Shown: positions 1-8,535 of the stretch, piece by piece
Layout of the letters: each line of letters starts with the position of its first letter
Position numbering within the stretch: the first letter of the stretch is position 1
Assembly: GCA_020725555.1 (NCBI GenBank)
Contig: DYEU01000034.1
Location: 62,001 to 126,000, forward strand
Length of the DNA stretch: 64,000 bases
From: Desulfatibacillum sp.
Lineage (GTDB): Bacteria > Desulfobacterota > Desulfobacteria > Desulfobacterales > SpSt-501
Direction: 5' to 3'
The notes under the pieces: generated by a model
Database searches by the model: none
Told to the model about the DNA's origin: nothing
The model's input: only the letters and a program-made list of their open reading frames with translations
Position numbers and translations under genes: made by a program

Positions 1-417
1 TTCGACGTGCGCGACCCCGAGGTGATCCGCGCTTGGGCCCGCGGCGGGCAGGACGTCTTTTCGATCGTCGCCGAGTGCGGGGACCGGATCATCGCCCACG
101 CCCGCCTGCACACCCACCGCTACGGCTGCTACCACCACCAGGGGAGGCTGCGCATCATCGTGCTTCCCGACTTCCGGCAGAAGCGCCTGGGCAGCTGGAT
201 GCTGCTCGATCTCATCCGCTACGCCATGGAAAAGGGCCTGCGCGAGGTGCGCGCCGATTTCGTGGTCGGGGTCGAGGACGCGGCGATCGAGTCGGCCCGC
301 AAGCTCGACTTCTTCAAAAAGGCGCTGCTGGAGGACTTCGTCATCGGGCCCGACGGCGCGCTGCACGATCTCCTGATCATGACCAAGCAGCTTCACAAGG
401 ACTGGGGGGATTTCTAA
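1..417 (+). CDS. GNAT-family N-acetyltransferase, 5' truncated by window edge
   Basis: The frame is open from base 1 and ends with TAA at 415-417, so the N-terminus lies outside the window. About 138 residues remain. The acetyl-CoA-binding signature of the GNAT fold is visible as RIIVLPDFRQKRLGSWML, the beta4-alpha3 segment with a Q/R-x-x-G-x-G/S-like pyrophosphate loop. It is followed by a helix and the ESARKLDFF segment typical of the C-terminal GNAT strand. The protein would transfer an acetyl group from acetyl-CoA to an amine, but the substrate cannot be read from the sequence. A second GNAT gene begins 8 bases downstream, so the two are probably co-transcribed. Family assignment is solid; function is open. 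Confidence 0.8.
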   Translation, partial: FDVRDPEVIRAWARGGQDVFSIVAECGDRIIAHARLHTHRYGCYHHQGRLRIIVLPDFRQKRLGSWMLLDLIRYAMEKGLREVRADFVVGVEDAAIESARKLDFFKKALLEDFVIGPDGALHDLLIMTKQLHKDWGDF

Positions 418-424
418 GCCGGCG

Positions 425-1060
425 ATGGGTTCGTTCCCGCAAAACGAGATCCTGCTGGCCACACCGGAGGGAGGAGAGCTCCGCATCCGCTCCTTTTGCA
501 CGCCCGAGCAGATCCGGCAGCTCAACTTCGACCGCCAGTTCGGGACCCACGCCCACTACCGCTCGCTCTACACGCGGCGCGAGAGCCTCGAGAAGATCGC
601 CGCCACCCCCGATGCGAGCGTCGTCCTCGCCATCGCCGACGGAAAGCACATCGTGGGCTTCGGGGTGCTCGCCTACCCCGACCCCGAGGAGCGCTGGGCG
701 CAGCTCGGGCCGCTGCTCATGGAGGTGAACGCGATCGAGGTGAGCCGGCCCTGGCGCGCCCGCCGGATCGGCCAGGCGATCGTGCGCATGATGATGGTGC
801 ACCCCCTCATCGAGGAGAAGATCGTCTATTTCGTGGGCTATTCCTGGACCTGGGACCTCGACGGAAACCGCCTGAGCGCCCAGCAGTACCGCCGCATGAT
901 GGAAAAACTCTTCGAGCCCTTCGGCTTCCAGGAATACGAGACCAACGAGCCCAACCTTTGCCTCAAGCCCGAGAACATCTTCATGGCCCGGATCGGCGCC
1001 CGGGTCTCGGCCGAGGACCAGAACCGCTTCAAGTGGCTGCGCTTCGGCATGACCCCCTGA
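425..1060 (+). CDS. GNAT-family N-acetyltransferase (AcuA-like)
   Basis: This 211-residue protein starts at ATG 425, behind a G-rich ribosome-binding stretch (GGGGGGA). It carries a GNAT-like core: the strand SVVLAIADGKHIVGFGVL, then AIEVSRPWRARRIGQAIV, in which R-x-R-R-I-G-Q-A is the acetyl-CoA pyrophosphate-binding loop. The overall look is similar to AcuA-type protein acetyltransferases, which acetylate acetyl-CoA synthetase, but no acs gene is in the window and this link is inference. It follows another GNAT gene by 8 bases and precedes a class IV aminotransferase by 19 bases, so a three-gene unit is likely. Confidence 0.75.
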   Translation: MGSFPQNEILLATPEGGELRIRSFCTPEQIRQLNFDRQFGTHAHYRSLYTRRESLEKIAATPDASVVLAIADGKHIVGFGVLAYPDPEERWAQLGPLLMEVNAIEVSRPWRARRIGQAIVRMMMVHPLIEEKIVYFVGYSWTWDLDGNRLSAQQYRRMMEKLFEPFGFQEYETNEPNLCLKPENIFMARIGARVSAEDQNRFKWLRFGMTP

Positions 1061-1079
1061 GCTTCGCCTGGAGGACTCC

Positions 1080-2003
1080 GTGCTGCGCGAACGGCGAATC
1101 TACCGCAACGGCGATTTCATCGGCTGGGAAGAGGCGACCGTCCACCTCATGAGCCACAGCGTGGCCCGGGGGACGACGATCTTCGAGGTGATCCGCTTCG
1201 ACGCGACGGAGCGGGGGCCGGCCGTCTTCCGCCTCCACGACCACATCGCCCGCTTCGAGAACTCCGCGCGCCTGCTTGCGATGCGGCTGCCCCTCGCTCA
1301 CGACGCCCTGTGCCGCGCGGTGGCCGGGACGGTCGCCCGCAACGGCCTCGAGCGCGGCATCGTAAAACTCGTGGGCTACCACGCGGCCCCCAAGCTCGAT
1401 GTCCTGCCCCCGGAGGGCGCGCTGGACCTGGCCGTCTTCGTCCTCGACCCGGTCGCGGACCTGGGCCTTTTGCCCTTCGATTTCGAGGCCGGCGTCACGG
1501 CCGTCGTCGCCGAGACGCGCAAGCTTGACCCGCGGACGGTCCCGGTTGCGGCCAAGGCCGCGGCCCACTACCTGAACGGCATGATCGCCGCCCTCGAGGC
1601 CAGACGCCGCGGGGCCGATCTCGCCGTGCTCCTCGACCCCGAGGGCTTTCTCGCCGAGGGGCCGACCGAGTCGCTCTTTCTCGTCTCCGGCGGGGTCCTC
1701 CGGACCGCGCCGCTCGGCGGGGTCCTCGATTCCATCACCCGCCGCTCGCTCCTCGAGGTCGCGCGGCATATCGGCCTCGAGGCCCGCGAGGAGCGCATGC
1801 GGCCCGAGCGGCTCCTCGAGGCCGAGGAGGTCTTCTTCGCCAACACCCCCTTCCAGGTCATCCCCGTTAGGCGGATCGACGGCCGCGAGCTGCCCGACGC
1901 CCCCGGCCCCGTCGCCCGCCGGCTCCACGAGGCCCTCCAGAGGATCGTCTCCGGCCGGGAGCCCGCCTTCGCCTCCTGGCTCTACCCCGTCTCCGGCTCC
2001 TGA
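1080..2003 (+). CDS. Class IV PLP-dependent aminotransferase (branched-chain aminotransferase / aminodeoxychorismate lyase family)
   Basis: The protein has 307 residues and starts at GTG 1080, six bases after a good GGAGG. The N-terminal pattern of an IlvE/PabC-like enzyme is present (YRNGDFIGWEEATV, then LHDHIARFENSARLL). The PLP lysine is most likely the K of VPVAAKAAAHYLNGM (near residue 161), and the phosphate-binding TES motif follows in EGPTESLFLV. The C-terminal EEVFFANTPFQVIPV is typical of the fold. Fold-type IV enzymes cover branched-chain aminotransferase, D-amino acid transaminase and aminodeoxychorismate lyase. Sequence reading alone does not discriminate between them, though the length of about 300 residues fits IlvE-like enzymes. 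Confidence 0.85.
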   Translation: MLRERRIYRNGDFIGWEEATVHLMSHSVARGTTIFEVIRFDATERGPAVFRLHDHIARFENSARLLAMRLPLAHDALCRAVAGTVARNGLERGIVKLVGYHAAPKLDVLPPEGALDLAVFVLDPVADLGLLPFDFEAGVTAVVAETRKLDPRTVPVAAKAAAHYLNGMIAALEARRRGADLAVLLDPEGFLAEGPTESLFLVSGGVLRTAPLGGVLDSITRRSLLEVARHIGLEAREERMRPERLLEAEEVFFANTPFQVIPVRRIDGRELPDAPGPVARRLHEALQRIVSGREPAFASWLYPVSGS

Positions 2004-2138
2004 AGCCGCCCCCCCGGGTGCCTGCCCGCCTTGTCGCTTCCCCGCGCGCCGCGGGCCTTCCGCGGTCCGACGGGGTGGGCCTTGCCGCGCCCGAAAGGGC
2101 AGCCCTCGCCCCCGCGCACCGATCGCTTCTTCGGCGCA

Positions 2139-2177
2139 GAGTATATTCTTGACATACTCGCAATATATTTGTAATCA
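2139..2177 (+). promoter_or_regulatory. Candidate promoter and palindromic operator for the GntR-led cluster
   Basis: An AT-rich island sits in otherwise very GC-rich DNA upstream of the GntR gene. A perfect inverted repeat with 6-base arms, GAGTAT (2139-2144) and ATACTC (2154-2159), is separated by 9 bases. Its right arm overlaps a perfect TTGACA -35 box (2149-2154), with TAATCA at 2172-2177 as a weaker -10 at 17-base spacing. GntR/FadR-type regulators commonly bind short palindromes of this size, so autoregulation is the simplest reading. The arms and -35 box are seen; the binding factor is inferred. Confidence 0.5.
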
Positions 2178-2278
2178 TCCCCACCATGCGCTTTCCGCAG
2201 CGGGCCGGATCGCCCCAGCGCGCGTTCCGGCTTCTTCCCGGCCGCCCCGCGGTGGAAGGGCCGGCCGCAGGGGAGGCG

Positions 2279-3070
2279 ATGAGGAACCGATCGCAGACGA
2301 AGGAGCGCCTGGGCGACAGGGCCTACGCCCTGATCCGCGAGCGCATCGTCACCCTGAGGCTCCTTCCCGGCCAGCAGATCGATGAAGCCCTGCTCGGGAA
2401 AACCCTCGCCATCGGCCGCACCCCCGTCCGTGAGGCCCTCCAGCGGCTGACCGCCGAGAAGCTCCTGGATTCCGTCCCGGGGAGGGGGTTTTTCGTCCGC
2501 CCCGTCAGCATCGACGACGTCAAAAGCCTCTTCGAGGTCCTGACCACCCTCGAGCGCTTCGCCGTCCATCTGGCCGCCCAGCGGATCACGCCGGAAGAGG
2601 TCCGGCGGCTGGCCGAGGTAAGCGCGCGGCACAAGGCGGCCATGGCCCGGCAGGACTTTCTCAAGGTCACCACCCTGAACAGCGACTTTCACCGCCTCAT
2701 CCACGAAGCCGCCCACAACTCCTTTCTCTTGAACGCCCTGAAGGGCATGTACCACCAGTCCGAGCGGCTCGCCTTCCTCACCTACACCAAGGAAGCGCAT
2801 CCCAAGAACATGGAGGTGTTCAACCGCAAGGCCATCGAAGACCACGAGCGGCTGATCGCACACCTCGCGGCGGCCGAGGGGGAAAAAGCCGTCGAGGTCA
2901 TCACCGCCCACTTCCAGCGTTTTTTCCTGCGCGTCTGCCACTACATGGAGCCCCGGGTCTACTCCCTGGGCCCCTTCCTCAACCAGGAACCCTTCCCCCC
3001 CGGTCCGCCCTCTTCGGGCCTCTCCGTCCCCCGGCCCCGACGGCGGGAGGTGTCGCGGGGAAAGACATGA
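2279..3070 (+). CDS. GntR-family transcriptional regulator (FadR/FCD type)
   Basis: This 263-residue protein starts at ATG 2279, just behind GGGGAGG. An upstream in-frame ATG at 2186 would add 31 low-complexity residues. The N-terminal winged helix-turn-helix is clear: AYALIRERIVTLRLLPGQ, then the recognition region IGRTPVREALQRL and the wing GRGFFVRPV. The rest is an all-helical FCD effector-binding domain, with the metal/ligand residues expected around LNSDFHRLIHEAAHNSF and EDHERLIAHLAAAEGE. GntR-FCD repressors usually respond to a carboxylate related to the pathway they control. The position ahead of an amidohydrolase and TRAP genes indicates it regulates them. The tail after residue 235 is Pro-rich. 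Confidence 0.9.
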   Translation: MRNRSQTKERLGDRAYALIRERIVTLRLLPGQQIDEALLGKTLAIGRTPVREALQRLTAEKLLDSVPGRGFFVRPVSIDDVKSLFEVLTTLERFAVHLAAQRITPEEVRRLAEVSARHKAAMARQDFLKVTTLNSDFHRLIHEAAHNSFLLNALKGMYHQSERLAFLTYTKEAHPKNMEVFNRKAIEDHERLIAHLAAAEGEKAVEVITAHFQRFFLRVCHYMEPRVYSLGPFLNQEPFPPGPPSSGLSVPRPRRREVSRGKT

Positions 3071-3086
3071 ATCGGCGAGGAGCATC

Positions 3087-4322
3087 ATGAACGTCACGGT
3101 CTTGAAGAACCTCACGCTGATCGACGGCACCGGAGCCGAGCCGCGGGAAGACGTCCGCGTGGTCATCGAAGCCGGTCGCATCCGGGAGACCCTGGAGCGG
3201 TCGCGCGAGACGCTCCCCCCGTCGGCCCGGGTGATCGACTGCCGCGGGCAGTTTCTCCTCCCCGGCCTGATCGACGCGCACGTCCATCTGCAGGCTGTGG
3301 AGCCGACCCTCGTGGAGCAGCAGCGGCGCTGTCTTCCCTCCTACGTCCTGCTCAAAAGCCTGGCCATCATCCGCGAAACCCTGGAGCAGGGGTTCACGAC
3401 GGTCCGGGACTGCGGGGGGGCCGATGCCGGCCTGCGCCAGGCCCTGGCCGAAGGCCTGATCCCGGGACCACGCCTTTTCTTCTGCGGGCGGATCCTTTCC
3501 CAGACCGGGGGACACGGCGATTTCCGCCTCGCCACCGAGTCCCATGCGCCGGTCGAGGCTTGGGGCGGGGTGGCGACCGGGGTCTACGACGGGGTGGACG
3601 AGGTCCGGCGGGCGGCGCGGGAGCAGATCCGGCGCGGGGCCGACTTCCTCAAGGTGATGGCGGGCGGGGGGGTCGCCTCGCCGGCCGACGAAATCGCCCA
3701 TTCCCAGTATTCGCCCGAAGAGCTGCGGGCGGTCGTGTTCGAGGCCGAGTCGGCCGGCAAATACGTCGCCGCGCATTGCTATTCCGACCGCAGCATCGTC
3801 CTCTGCGCCGAAGCCGGGATCCGCACCATCGAGCACGGCAACCTCATGACCGAGGTCGGCGCGCAGGCGATGAAGCGCGCCGGGTGCTATCTCGTCCCCA
3901 CGATGGTCACCTACGAGGCGATGGCGCGCGAGGGGAAACGGCTCGGCCTGCCGGAATTCACCACGCGCAAGAACGTGCTCGCCCTCGAGCGCGCCGAGCA
4001 ATCGCTGCGCGAAGCGCTGCGCTGCGGCGTGAAGATCGGATCGGGAAGCGACCTCCTCGGCCCGATGCAGGTCCACAAGGGGGAGGAACTTGCGCTCCAG
4101 GCGCGGGTCCTCGGCAGTATGGGGGCGATCGTCGCCGCGACACGCACAAACGCCGAGATTTTAGGCTGGGAGCGCGAGATCGGAACGGTCGAGGCGGGCA
4201 AGCGGGCCGACCTCATCCTCGTGAACTCCGACCCCTTGAAGGACATCCGGGTCTTCCAGAACTACCGCGAAACCATCACCCTCATCATGCAGGAAGGACG
4301 GGTGGTCAAGCACATGCTCTGA
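3087..4322 (+). CDS. Metal-dependent amidohydrolase (imidazolonepropionase-like)
   Basis: This 411-residue cytosolic hydrolase of the amidohydrolase superfamily starts at ATG 3087 after GGCGAGGAGC. The TIM-barrel metal ligands can be followed in order: the HxH of DAHVHL after strand 1, a probable carboxylated lysine in FLKVMAGGG, His in AAHCY, His in IEHGN, and the catalytic Asp in GSGSDLLG. The C-terminal beta-sandwich ends with the usual GKRADLILV. The family cleaves cyclic or linear amides and dipeptides; the substrate is not identifiable. It lies 16 bases after the GntR gene and directly before a TRAP operon, so it probably hydrolyses a compound imported by that system. Confidence 0.88.
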   Translation: MNVTVLKNLTLIDGTGAEPREDVRVVIEAGRIRETLERSRETLPPSARVIDCRGQFLLPGLIDAHVHLQAVEPTLVEQQRRCLPSYVLLKSLAIIRETLEQGFTTVRDCGGADAGLRQALAEGLIPGPRLFFCGRILSQTGGHGDFRLATESHAPVEAWGGVATGVYDGVDEVRRAAREQIRRGADFLKVMAGGGVASPADEIAHSQYSPEELRAVVFEAESAGKYVAAHCYSDRSIVLCAEAGIRTIEHGNLMTEVGAQAMKRAGCYLVPTMVTYEAMAREGKRLGLPEFTTRKNVLALERAEQSLREALRCGVKIGSGSDLLGPMQVHKGEELALQARVLGSMGAIVAATRTNAEILGWEREIGTVEAGKRADLILVNSDPLKDIRVFQNYRETITLIMQEGRVVKHML

Positions 4323-4359
4323 ACCGTCCCTTCCCGCGATTCACTGCAGGAGGTGCCCC

Positions 4360-5499
4360 ATGAAGCGTCGTCTCGTTGCCGCAGCCGGGTTGCTCTGCCT
4401 GGTGCTGGCCGGGGTGTTGCCGCCGGCGGCCGGCGCCCAGACGAAGGAGTTCGTGGCGAACATTTTCTTCCCCGACAAGCACCCCATCGCGAAGTACAGC
4501 TATGCGGACTGGGCGGTCGATCTCGAAAAGGCCTCCGGGGGGCGCCTGAAGGCCAAGGTCTTCTACGGGTCCTCGCTCCTCGAACCCCGCGCCGGTCTTT
4601 CCGGCGTGCGCGACGGGATCGCCCATATCGGGCACCACGCGGCGCTCTACACCCCCTCGGAGCTTCCCGAATCGAACGTCTTGAACGAGCTCAGCTTCGC
4701 CATCACCGATCCCCTGGTCGCCATGGCCGCGGTCACCGAGTTCGAGATGACCGATCCCCAGATGCAGGCCCAGTGGAAAAAGGCCGGGGTCGTCTTCGCG
4801 GGCGGCTACAGCACGCCGCAATACGTGATGATGTGCTCCAAGCCCGTGCGCAACCTCGAGGAGATCAAGGGCAAGCGGCTGCGCACGGCGGGGGCTTCGG
4901 TTTCGCGCTGGGTGCAGACCGTCGGCGCCGTGGCCGTGAACATCCCCTCCACGGAGATGTACACCGGCCTGGAGAAGGGCAGCCTCGATTGCGCCACGAA
5001 CGTGGTGAGCGACTTGAAGTCCCGCAGCCTCTGGGACGTGGCCAAGCACACGACGATGGCCTCCCTGGGGATGTACTACGCCGGCCCGAACTGGGCGGTG
5101 AACCCCGGGTTCTGGCAGGGACTGAGCCCGGCCGACCGGCGCCTGCTCTTCCAGGTGAACGCCCAGGCCATGGCCAACCTCTACGTGGGCTACCAGGAGG
5201 CGATCGCCGAGGCCCTGGCCGAGGCGCGGCAGCACGGCGTCTCCTTTTACGAGCCCGGCGAGGACCTGAAGGCCTCGATCCGCTCCTTCATCAAGACGAG
5301 CTTCGAGGACATCTACAGCCTGGCCCGGGAGAAATACAAGATTTCCCAGCCGGAAGCGCTGGTCGACCGCTTCATGAAAACGGTCGCGAAATGGGAAACG
5401 CGCTTCGCCCAGACCGACCGCAAGGACAGCCGGGCGATCGGCAAGATCCTCCGCGAGGAGCTCTTTGACCGCATCGACGCGGCGGCCTACGGCAAATGA
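4360..5499 (+). CDS. dctP: TRAP transporter substrate-binding protein DctP (system 1)
   Basis: This 379-residue periplasmic receptor starts at ATG 4360, behind a strong AGGAGG. It has a Sec signal peptide (MKRRL, then a Leu/Val/Ala core, with cleavage expected after AGA near residue 26). The DctP fold is recognisable, including the segment EEIKGKRLRTAGA, whose second Arg corresponds to the conserved arginine that pairs with the carboxylate of TRAP ligands. The receptor delivers its ligand to the DctQM permease, driven by an ion gradient. The stop overlaps the start of dctQ (ATGA), so the genes are coupled. Ligands are usually organic acids; this one is unknown. Confidence 0.92.
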   Translation: MKRRLVAAAGLLCLVLAGVLPPAAGAQTKEFVANIFFPDKHPIAKYSYADWAVDLEKASGGRLKAKVFYGSSLLEPRAGLSGVRDGIAHIGHHAALYTPSELPESNVLNELSFAITDPLVAMAAVTEFEMTDPQMQAQWKKAGVVFAGGYSTPQYVMMCSKPVRNLEEIKGKRLRTAGASVSRWVQTVGAVAVNIPSTEMYTGLEKGSLDCATNVVSDLKSRSLWDVAKHTTMASLGMYYAGPNWAVNPGFWQGLSPADRRLLFQVNAQAMANLYVGYQEAIAEALAEARQHGVSFYEPGEDLKASIRSFIKTSFEDIYSLAREKYKISQPEALVDRFMKTVAKWETRFAQTDRKDSRAIGKILREELFDRIDAAAYGK

Positions 5500-6050
5500 C
5501 GGGCTCCGCGACCGCGAGCGGGGAAAGGGCCTCGTCGATGGGCGGGCGGATCATCCGGGGCGTCAGCCGGCTGTTCGAACACCTCTCGAGCCTGTTCCTG
5601 CTGCTCATGATGCTTCACGTCACGGCCGACGTGTTCATGAAATATTTCTTCAACGCCCCGATCGAGGCCACCATCGAGACCGTGACCTATTACTACATGA
5701 TCGGGATCGTCTTTCTCCCCCTCGCCGCGGTCGAGCTGCGCAGCGAGCACATCGTCGTCGATCTCTTCGTCAAGCGCTTCCCCCCCCGCGTCCAGCTTGC
5801 CTGCTACGGCTTCGCCTGCCTCTGCGGGATGCTCTATTTCGGCATCCTGACGCGGCAGACGTTCCTCGACGCCTTGCGGGCCACCGCCGGCCGGGAGACC
5901 GTCATGGCCAACTTCCTGTTCTACGTCTGGCCGAGCCGCTGGGCGCTTCCGATCGGCATGGGCTGCATGGTGCTCGCCCTGGGGTGGAACCTCCTGCGCG
6001 CGCTTCGATCCGGGCGGCCGCTCGAGCCCGCGAAGGCGGAGGAGGAGTGA
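5496..6050 (+). CDS. dctQ: TRAP transporter small permease DctQ (system 1)
   Basis: This 184-residue membrane protein has four predicted transmembrane helices, at roughly residues 25-50, 55-80, 98-120 and 135-165. The DctQ hallmark F-N-A-P follows the first helix (YFFNAPIEATIET). DctQ forms the small membrane subunit that packs on DctM. It overlaps dctP by four bases and ends one base before the dctM start, so stoichiometric expression is likely. The N-terminal 15 residues are hydrophilic. Confidence 0.9.
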   Translation: MTGSATASGERASSMGGRIIRGVSRLFEHLSSLFLLLMMLHVTADVFMKYFFNAPIEATIETVTYYYMIGIVFLPLAAVELRSEHIVVDLFVKRFPPRVQLACYGFACLCGMLYFGILTRQTFLDALRATAGRETVMANFLFYVWPSRWALPIGMGCMVLALGWNLLRALRSGRPLEPAKAEEE

Positions 6051-6051
6051 G

Positions 6052-7356
6052 ATGGATTCCGCCGCGATCGGCACCGCCGGGATTCTGATCGCGCTCCTGC
6101 TGATGGGCCTGCGCGTCCCGGTCGCCGTCGCCATGGGGCTGGTGTCGTTTTTCGGGCTCGTCGTGATGACCACCCCCCGGGCCGCCTGGGGCATGATCAG
6201 CGCCGTCGCCTTCGATTTCATCGGCAACTGGTCCTTCACGGCCGTGCCCATGTTCCTGCTCATGGGCTACCTCTGCACCGCCTCCGGCATGACCCGGACC
6301 CTCTTCCGCTGCATGCGGATCCTGCTGGCGCGCCTGCCGGGGGGGCTCGCCGTGACCGGGGTCGGCGCCTGCGCGCTCTTCGCCGCGGCCTCGGGCTCGA
6401 GCGTGGCCACGGCCTCGGCGCTGGCGCGGATCGCGGTGCCCGAGATGCTCCGCCATCGCTATCACCCCGGCCTCGCCACCGGCGTGATCGCGGCCTCGGG
6501 GACCCTCGGTTCGCTCATTCCGCCCAGCGTGCTCATGATCCTCTATGCGGTCTACGCCGAGGTTTCGGTCGGCAAACAGTTCATGGCCGGGTTCATCCCG
6601 GGCATCGTCTCGGCGTTGATCTACATGGCGATGATCGTGATCCGGGTCACGATCGACCCGCGGCTCGCCCCGCCCCTGGAGGAGCGCGTCTCCTGGGGGG
6701 CGGTCTGGGCCTCGCTCCGCGACATCTGGCCGCTGCCGACGCTGATCGTCTTCGTCCTGGGCGGCATTTTCTTCGGCTGGTTCAGCCCGACCGAGGCGGG
6801 GGCCGTCGGCGCCTTCCTCGCCCTGGCGATGGCCCTGCTGCGCGGATCGCTTGACCGCCGCGCCTTTCTCCGGGCGCTCGGGCAGACCGCAAGCAGCACG
6901 ACGAGCATCTTCATCATCCTCGTCGGCACGATGCTGATCACGAAGTTCCTGGCCCTCTCCGGGCTGCCGACCCGGCTTTCCGCGATGCTGCTGGGGGTGA
7001 GCACGTCCCCCCTCTGGGTCATCTTCGCCGTGAGCGTGCTCTACGTGATCCTGGGCATGTTCGTCGAGACCATGGGGCTCCTGCTCCTCACGTTGCCTCT
7101 CATCCTTCCCGTCGCGAACGCCGCCGGGATCGACCTCATCTGGTTCGGCATCATCCTCATCAAGCTTCTCGAAATCAGCCTGATCACCCCGCCGGTGGGG
7201 CTGAACGTCTACGTCATCAAAGGCGCCGTGGGGCCGCTCGTCCCGCTGGATGAGATTTTCCGCGGGGTGGGCTGGTTTCTCGTCATGGACGTGCTGACCC
7301 TGGGGATCCTCGTCGCCTTTCCGGGCTTGAGTCTCTACCTGCCCGGACTGATGTGA
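6052..7356 (+). CDS. dctM: TRAP transporter large permease DctM (system 1)
   Basis: The 434-residue transport subunit starts at ATG 6052, two bases after the dctQ stop. It is hydrophobic throughout, with about 11-12 transmembrane segments. The DctM family features are visible: the GxxTASALARIAVPEM-type helix, GTLGSLIPPSVLMILY, the FSPTEAGAVGAF segment, and the closing LITPPVGLNVYV motif. The protein catalyses Na+- or H+-coupled movement of the ligand handed over by DctP. The next gene is another dctP, so two complete TRAP systems sit back to back. Confidence 0.92.
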   Translation: MDSAAIGTAGILIALLLMGLRVPVAVAMGLVSFFGLVVMTTPRAAWGMISAVAFDFIGNWSFTAVPMFLLMGYLCTASGMTRTLFRCMRILLARLPGGLAVTGVGACALFAAASGSSVATASALARIAVPEMLRHRYHPGLATGVIAASGTLGSLIPPSVLMILYAVYAEVSVGKQFMAGFIPGIVSALIYMAMIVIRVTIDPRLAPPLEERVSWGAVWASLRDIWPLPTLIVFVLGGIFFGWFSPTEAGAVGAFLALAMALLRGSLDRRAFLRALGQTASSTTSIFIILVGTMLITKFLALSGLPTRLSAMLLGVSTSPLWVIFAVSVLYVILGMFVETMGLLLLTLPLILPVANAAGIDLIWFGIILIKLLEISLITPPVGLNVYVIKGAVGPLVPLDEIFRGVGWFLVMDVLTLGILVAFPGLSLYLPGLM

Positions 7357-7404
7357 ACGGCGCTGGGTGCCGTGAACGGCCAACCCGCAACGCAGGAGGA
7401 AACC

Positions 7405-8460
7405 ATGTGCAGGAAGGTCTGGAAGAACGGATGGTTCTGGCTCGCCGTCCCCCTCGCCCTGTCGGTGTTCATCCCGTCCCTCGGGCCCGGGGCGCAGGCG
7501 CAGACGGCGGTGATCAAGTGGCGCATGCAGTCGATCGACCCGCCGTCCCTGATCGGGCCGCAGATCACGCAGAAGGATTTCTGCGACCGGATCCGCAAGA
7601 TGTCGAACGGCCGGCTCGACATCACGCTCTACACGGCGGGGCAGCTCGCCCCTTCGCTCGAACTGGTGGACAGCCTGGCCAAGGGCAGCGTGGACATCGC
7701 CTACACGAGTTCCGTCTACTATACCGGGATCGTGCCGGAGGCGAACATCGACCTGGTGACGCTCCCGCCCAACATGCTGAAAACCCTCCAGGACGCGCTC
7801 CAGGTCTACTGGTACCTGGGGGTCGACGAGCTGATGCGCGAGGGCTACCGCCAGCACGGGGTCTACTACGTGGGAAGCCTCTTCTTCACGGAACCGAACA
7901 CCTTCTGGAGCAAGAAGCCGATCCAGAAGGTCGAGGACCTGAAAGGCTTCAAAGTCCGCGGCTACGGCTACTACGCGAAGACGCTCGCCAAGCTGGGCGC
8001 ATCGCCGACCTTCATCCCCCACGAGGAAGTCTACACGGCGCTCGCCCAAGGGGTGATCGACGGCTCCATGACCGCCGGCTCCTACTACAAGCGCTTCAAG
8101 TACTACGAGGTCGCGCCGAACTACTACCTCCCCGGCTTTGCGCCCGTCTGGTCGATGTGCATCCTCGCCTCGCAGAAATCCTGGGAGGCCCTGCCCGAGG
8201 ATCTGAAGGCCATCGTCCAGGAGGCCTTCAAGGTCTTCGCCATCGATCACCAGCAGCGGACCTGGTGGGAGCATGAGCAGATGCTGAAAGAGCTGCCGAA
8301 CCTCAAGGCGACGCTCATCACCTGGCCGGATGCGGAGGTGGCCAAGCTGCGCAGGGCGGGGCTCGAGTTCCTTCCCGAGATCGCCAAAAAGGGGGATCGC
8401 TGCGCCAAGGGCCTGGAGATCATCCGCTCCTACATGAAGACCCAGGGGTACATCGACTGA
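7405..8460 (+). CDS. dctP: TRAP transporter substrate-binding protein DctP (system 2)
   Basis: This 351-residue periplasmic receptor starts at ATG 7405, chosen because AGGAGG lies five bases upstream. An upstream in-frame start at 7372 would add 11 hydrophilic residues before the signal peptide. The signal peptide runs to about residue 33 (core FWLAVPLALSVFIP, cleavage after AQA). The ligand-binding arginine is in VEDLKGFKVRGYG. It shares the fold with the system 1 receptor but differs clearly in sequence and length, so the two probably bind different ligands. A strong hairpin separates it from its dctQ. Confidence 0.92.
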   Translation: MCRKVWKNGWFWLAVPLALSVFIPSLGPGAQAQTAVIKWRMQSIDPPSLIGPQITQKDFCDRIRKMSNGRLDITLYTAGQLAPSLELVDSLAKGSVDIAYTSSVYYTGIVPEANIDLVTLPPNMLKTLQDALQVYWYLGVDELMREGYRQHGVYYVGSLFFTEPNTFWSKKPIQKVEDLKGFKVRGYGYYAKTLAKLGASPTFIPHEEVYTALAQGVIDGSMTAGSYYKRFKYYEVAPNYYLPGFAPVWSMCILASQKSWEALPEDLKAIVQEAFKVFAIDHQQRTWWEHEQMLKELPNLKATLITWPDAEVAKLRRAGLEFLPEIAKKGDRCAKGLEIIRSYMKTQGYID

Positions 8461-8473
8461 ACCCTCTCCCCGT

Positions 8474-8516
8474 CGTCCCCGCCCCGCGGCGCCCCGGCCC
8501 GGCGGAGGCGGGGACG
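8474..8516 (+). other. Intercistronic stem-loop between dctP and dctQ of TRAP system 2
   Basis: A perfect 10-base-pair GC-rich stem pairs CGTCCCCGCC (8474-8483) with GGCGGGGACG (8507-8516) in the 75-base gap between the receptor and small permease genes. No T tract follows, so it is not a standard intrinsic terminator. Stem-loops at this place in TRAP operons are thought to protect the upstream mRNA or reduce read-through, giving more receptor than permease. TRAP system 1 has no gap here at all. The stem is seen; its role is inferred. Confidence 0.55.
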
Positions 8517-8535
8517 GCCCTCTGCGGAGCCGGCC

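Noticed and set aside
2046-2065. CCGCGG-loop-CCGCGG hairpin as terminator of the aminotransferase gene
   Set aside because: Short self-complementary GC stem without T tract; such stems are frequent in this composition.
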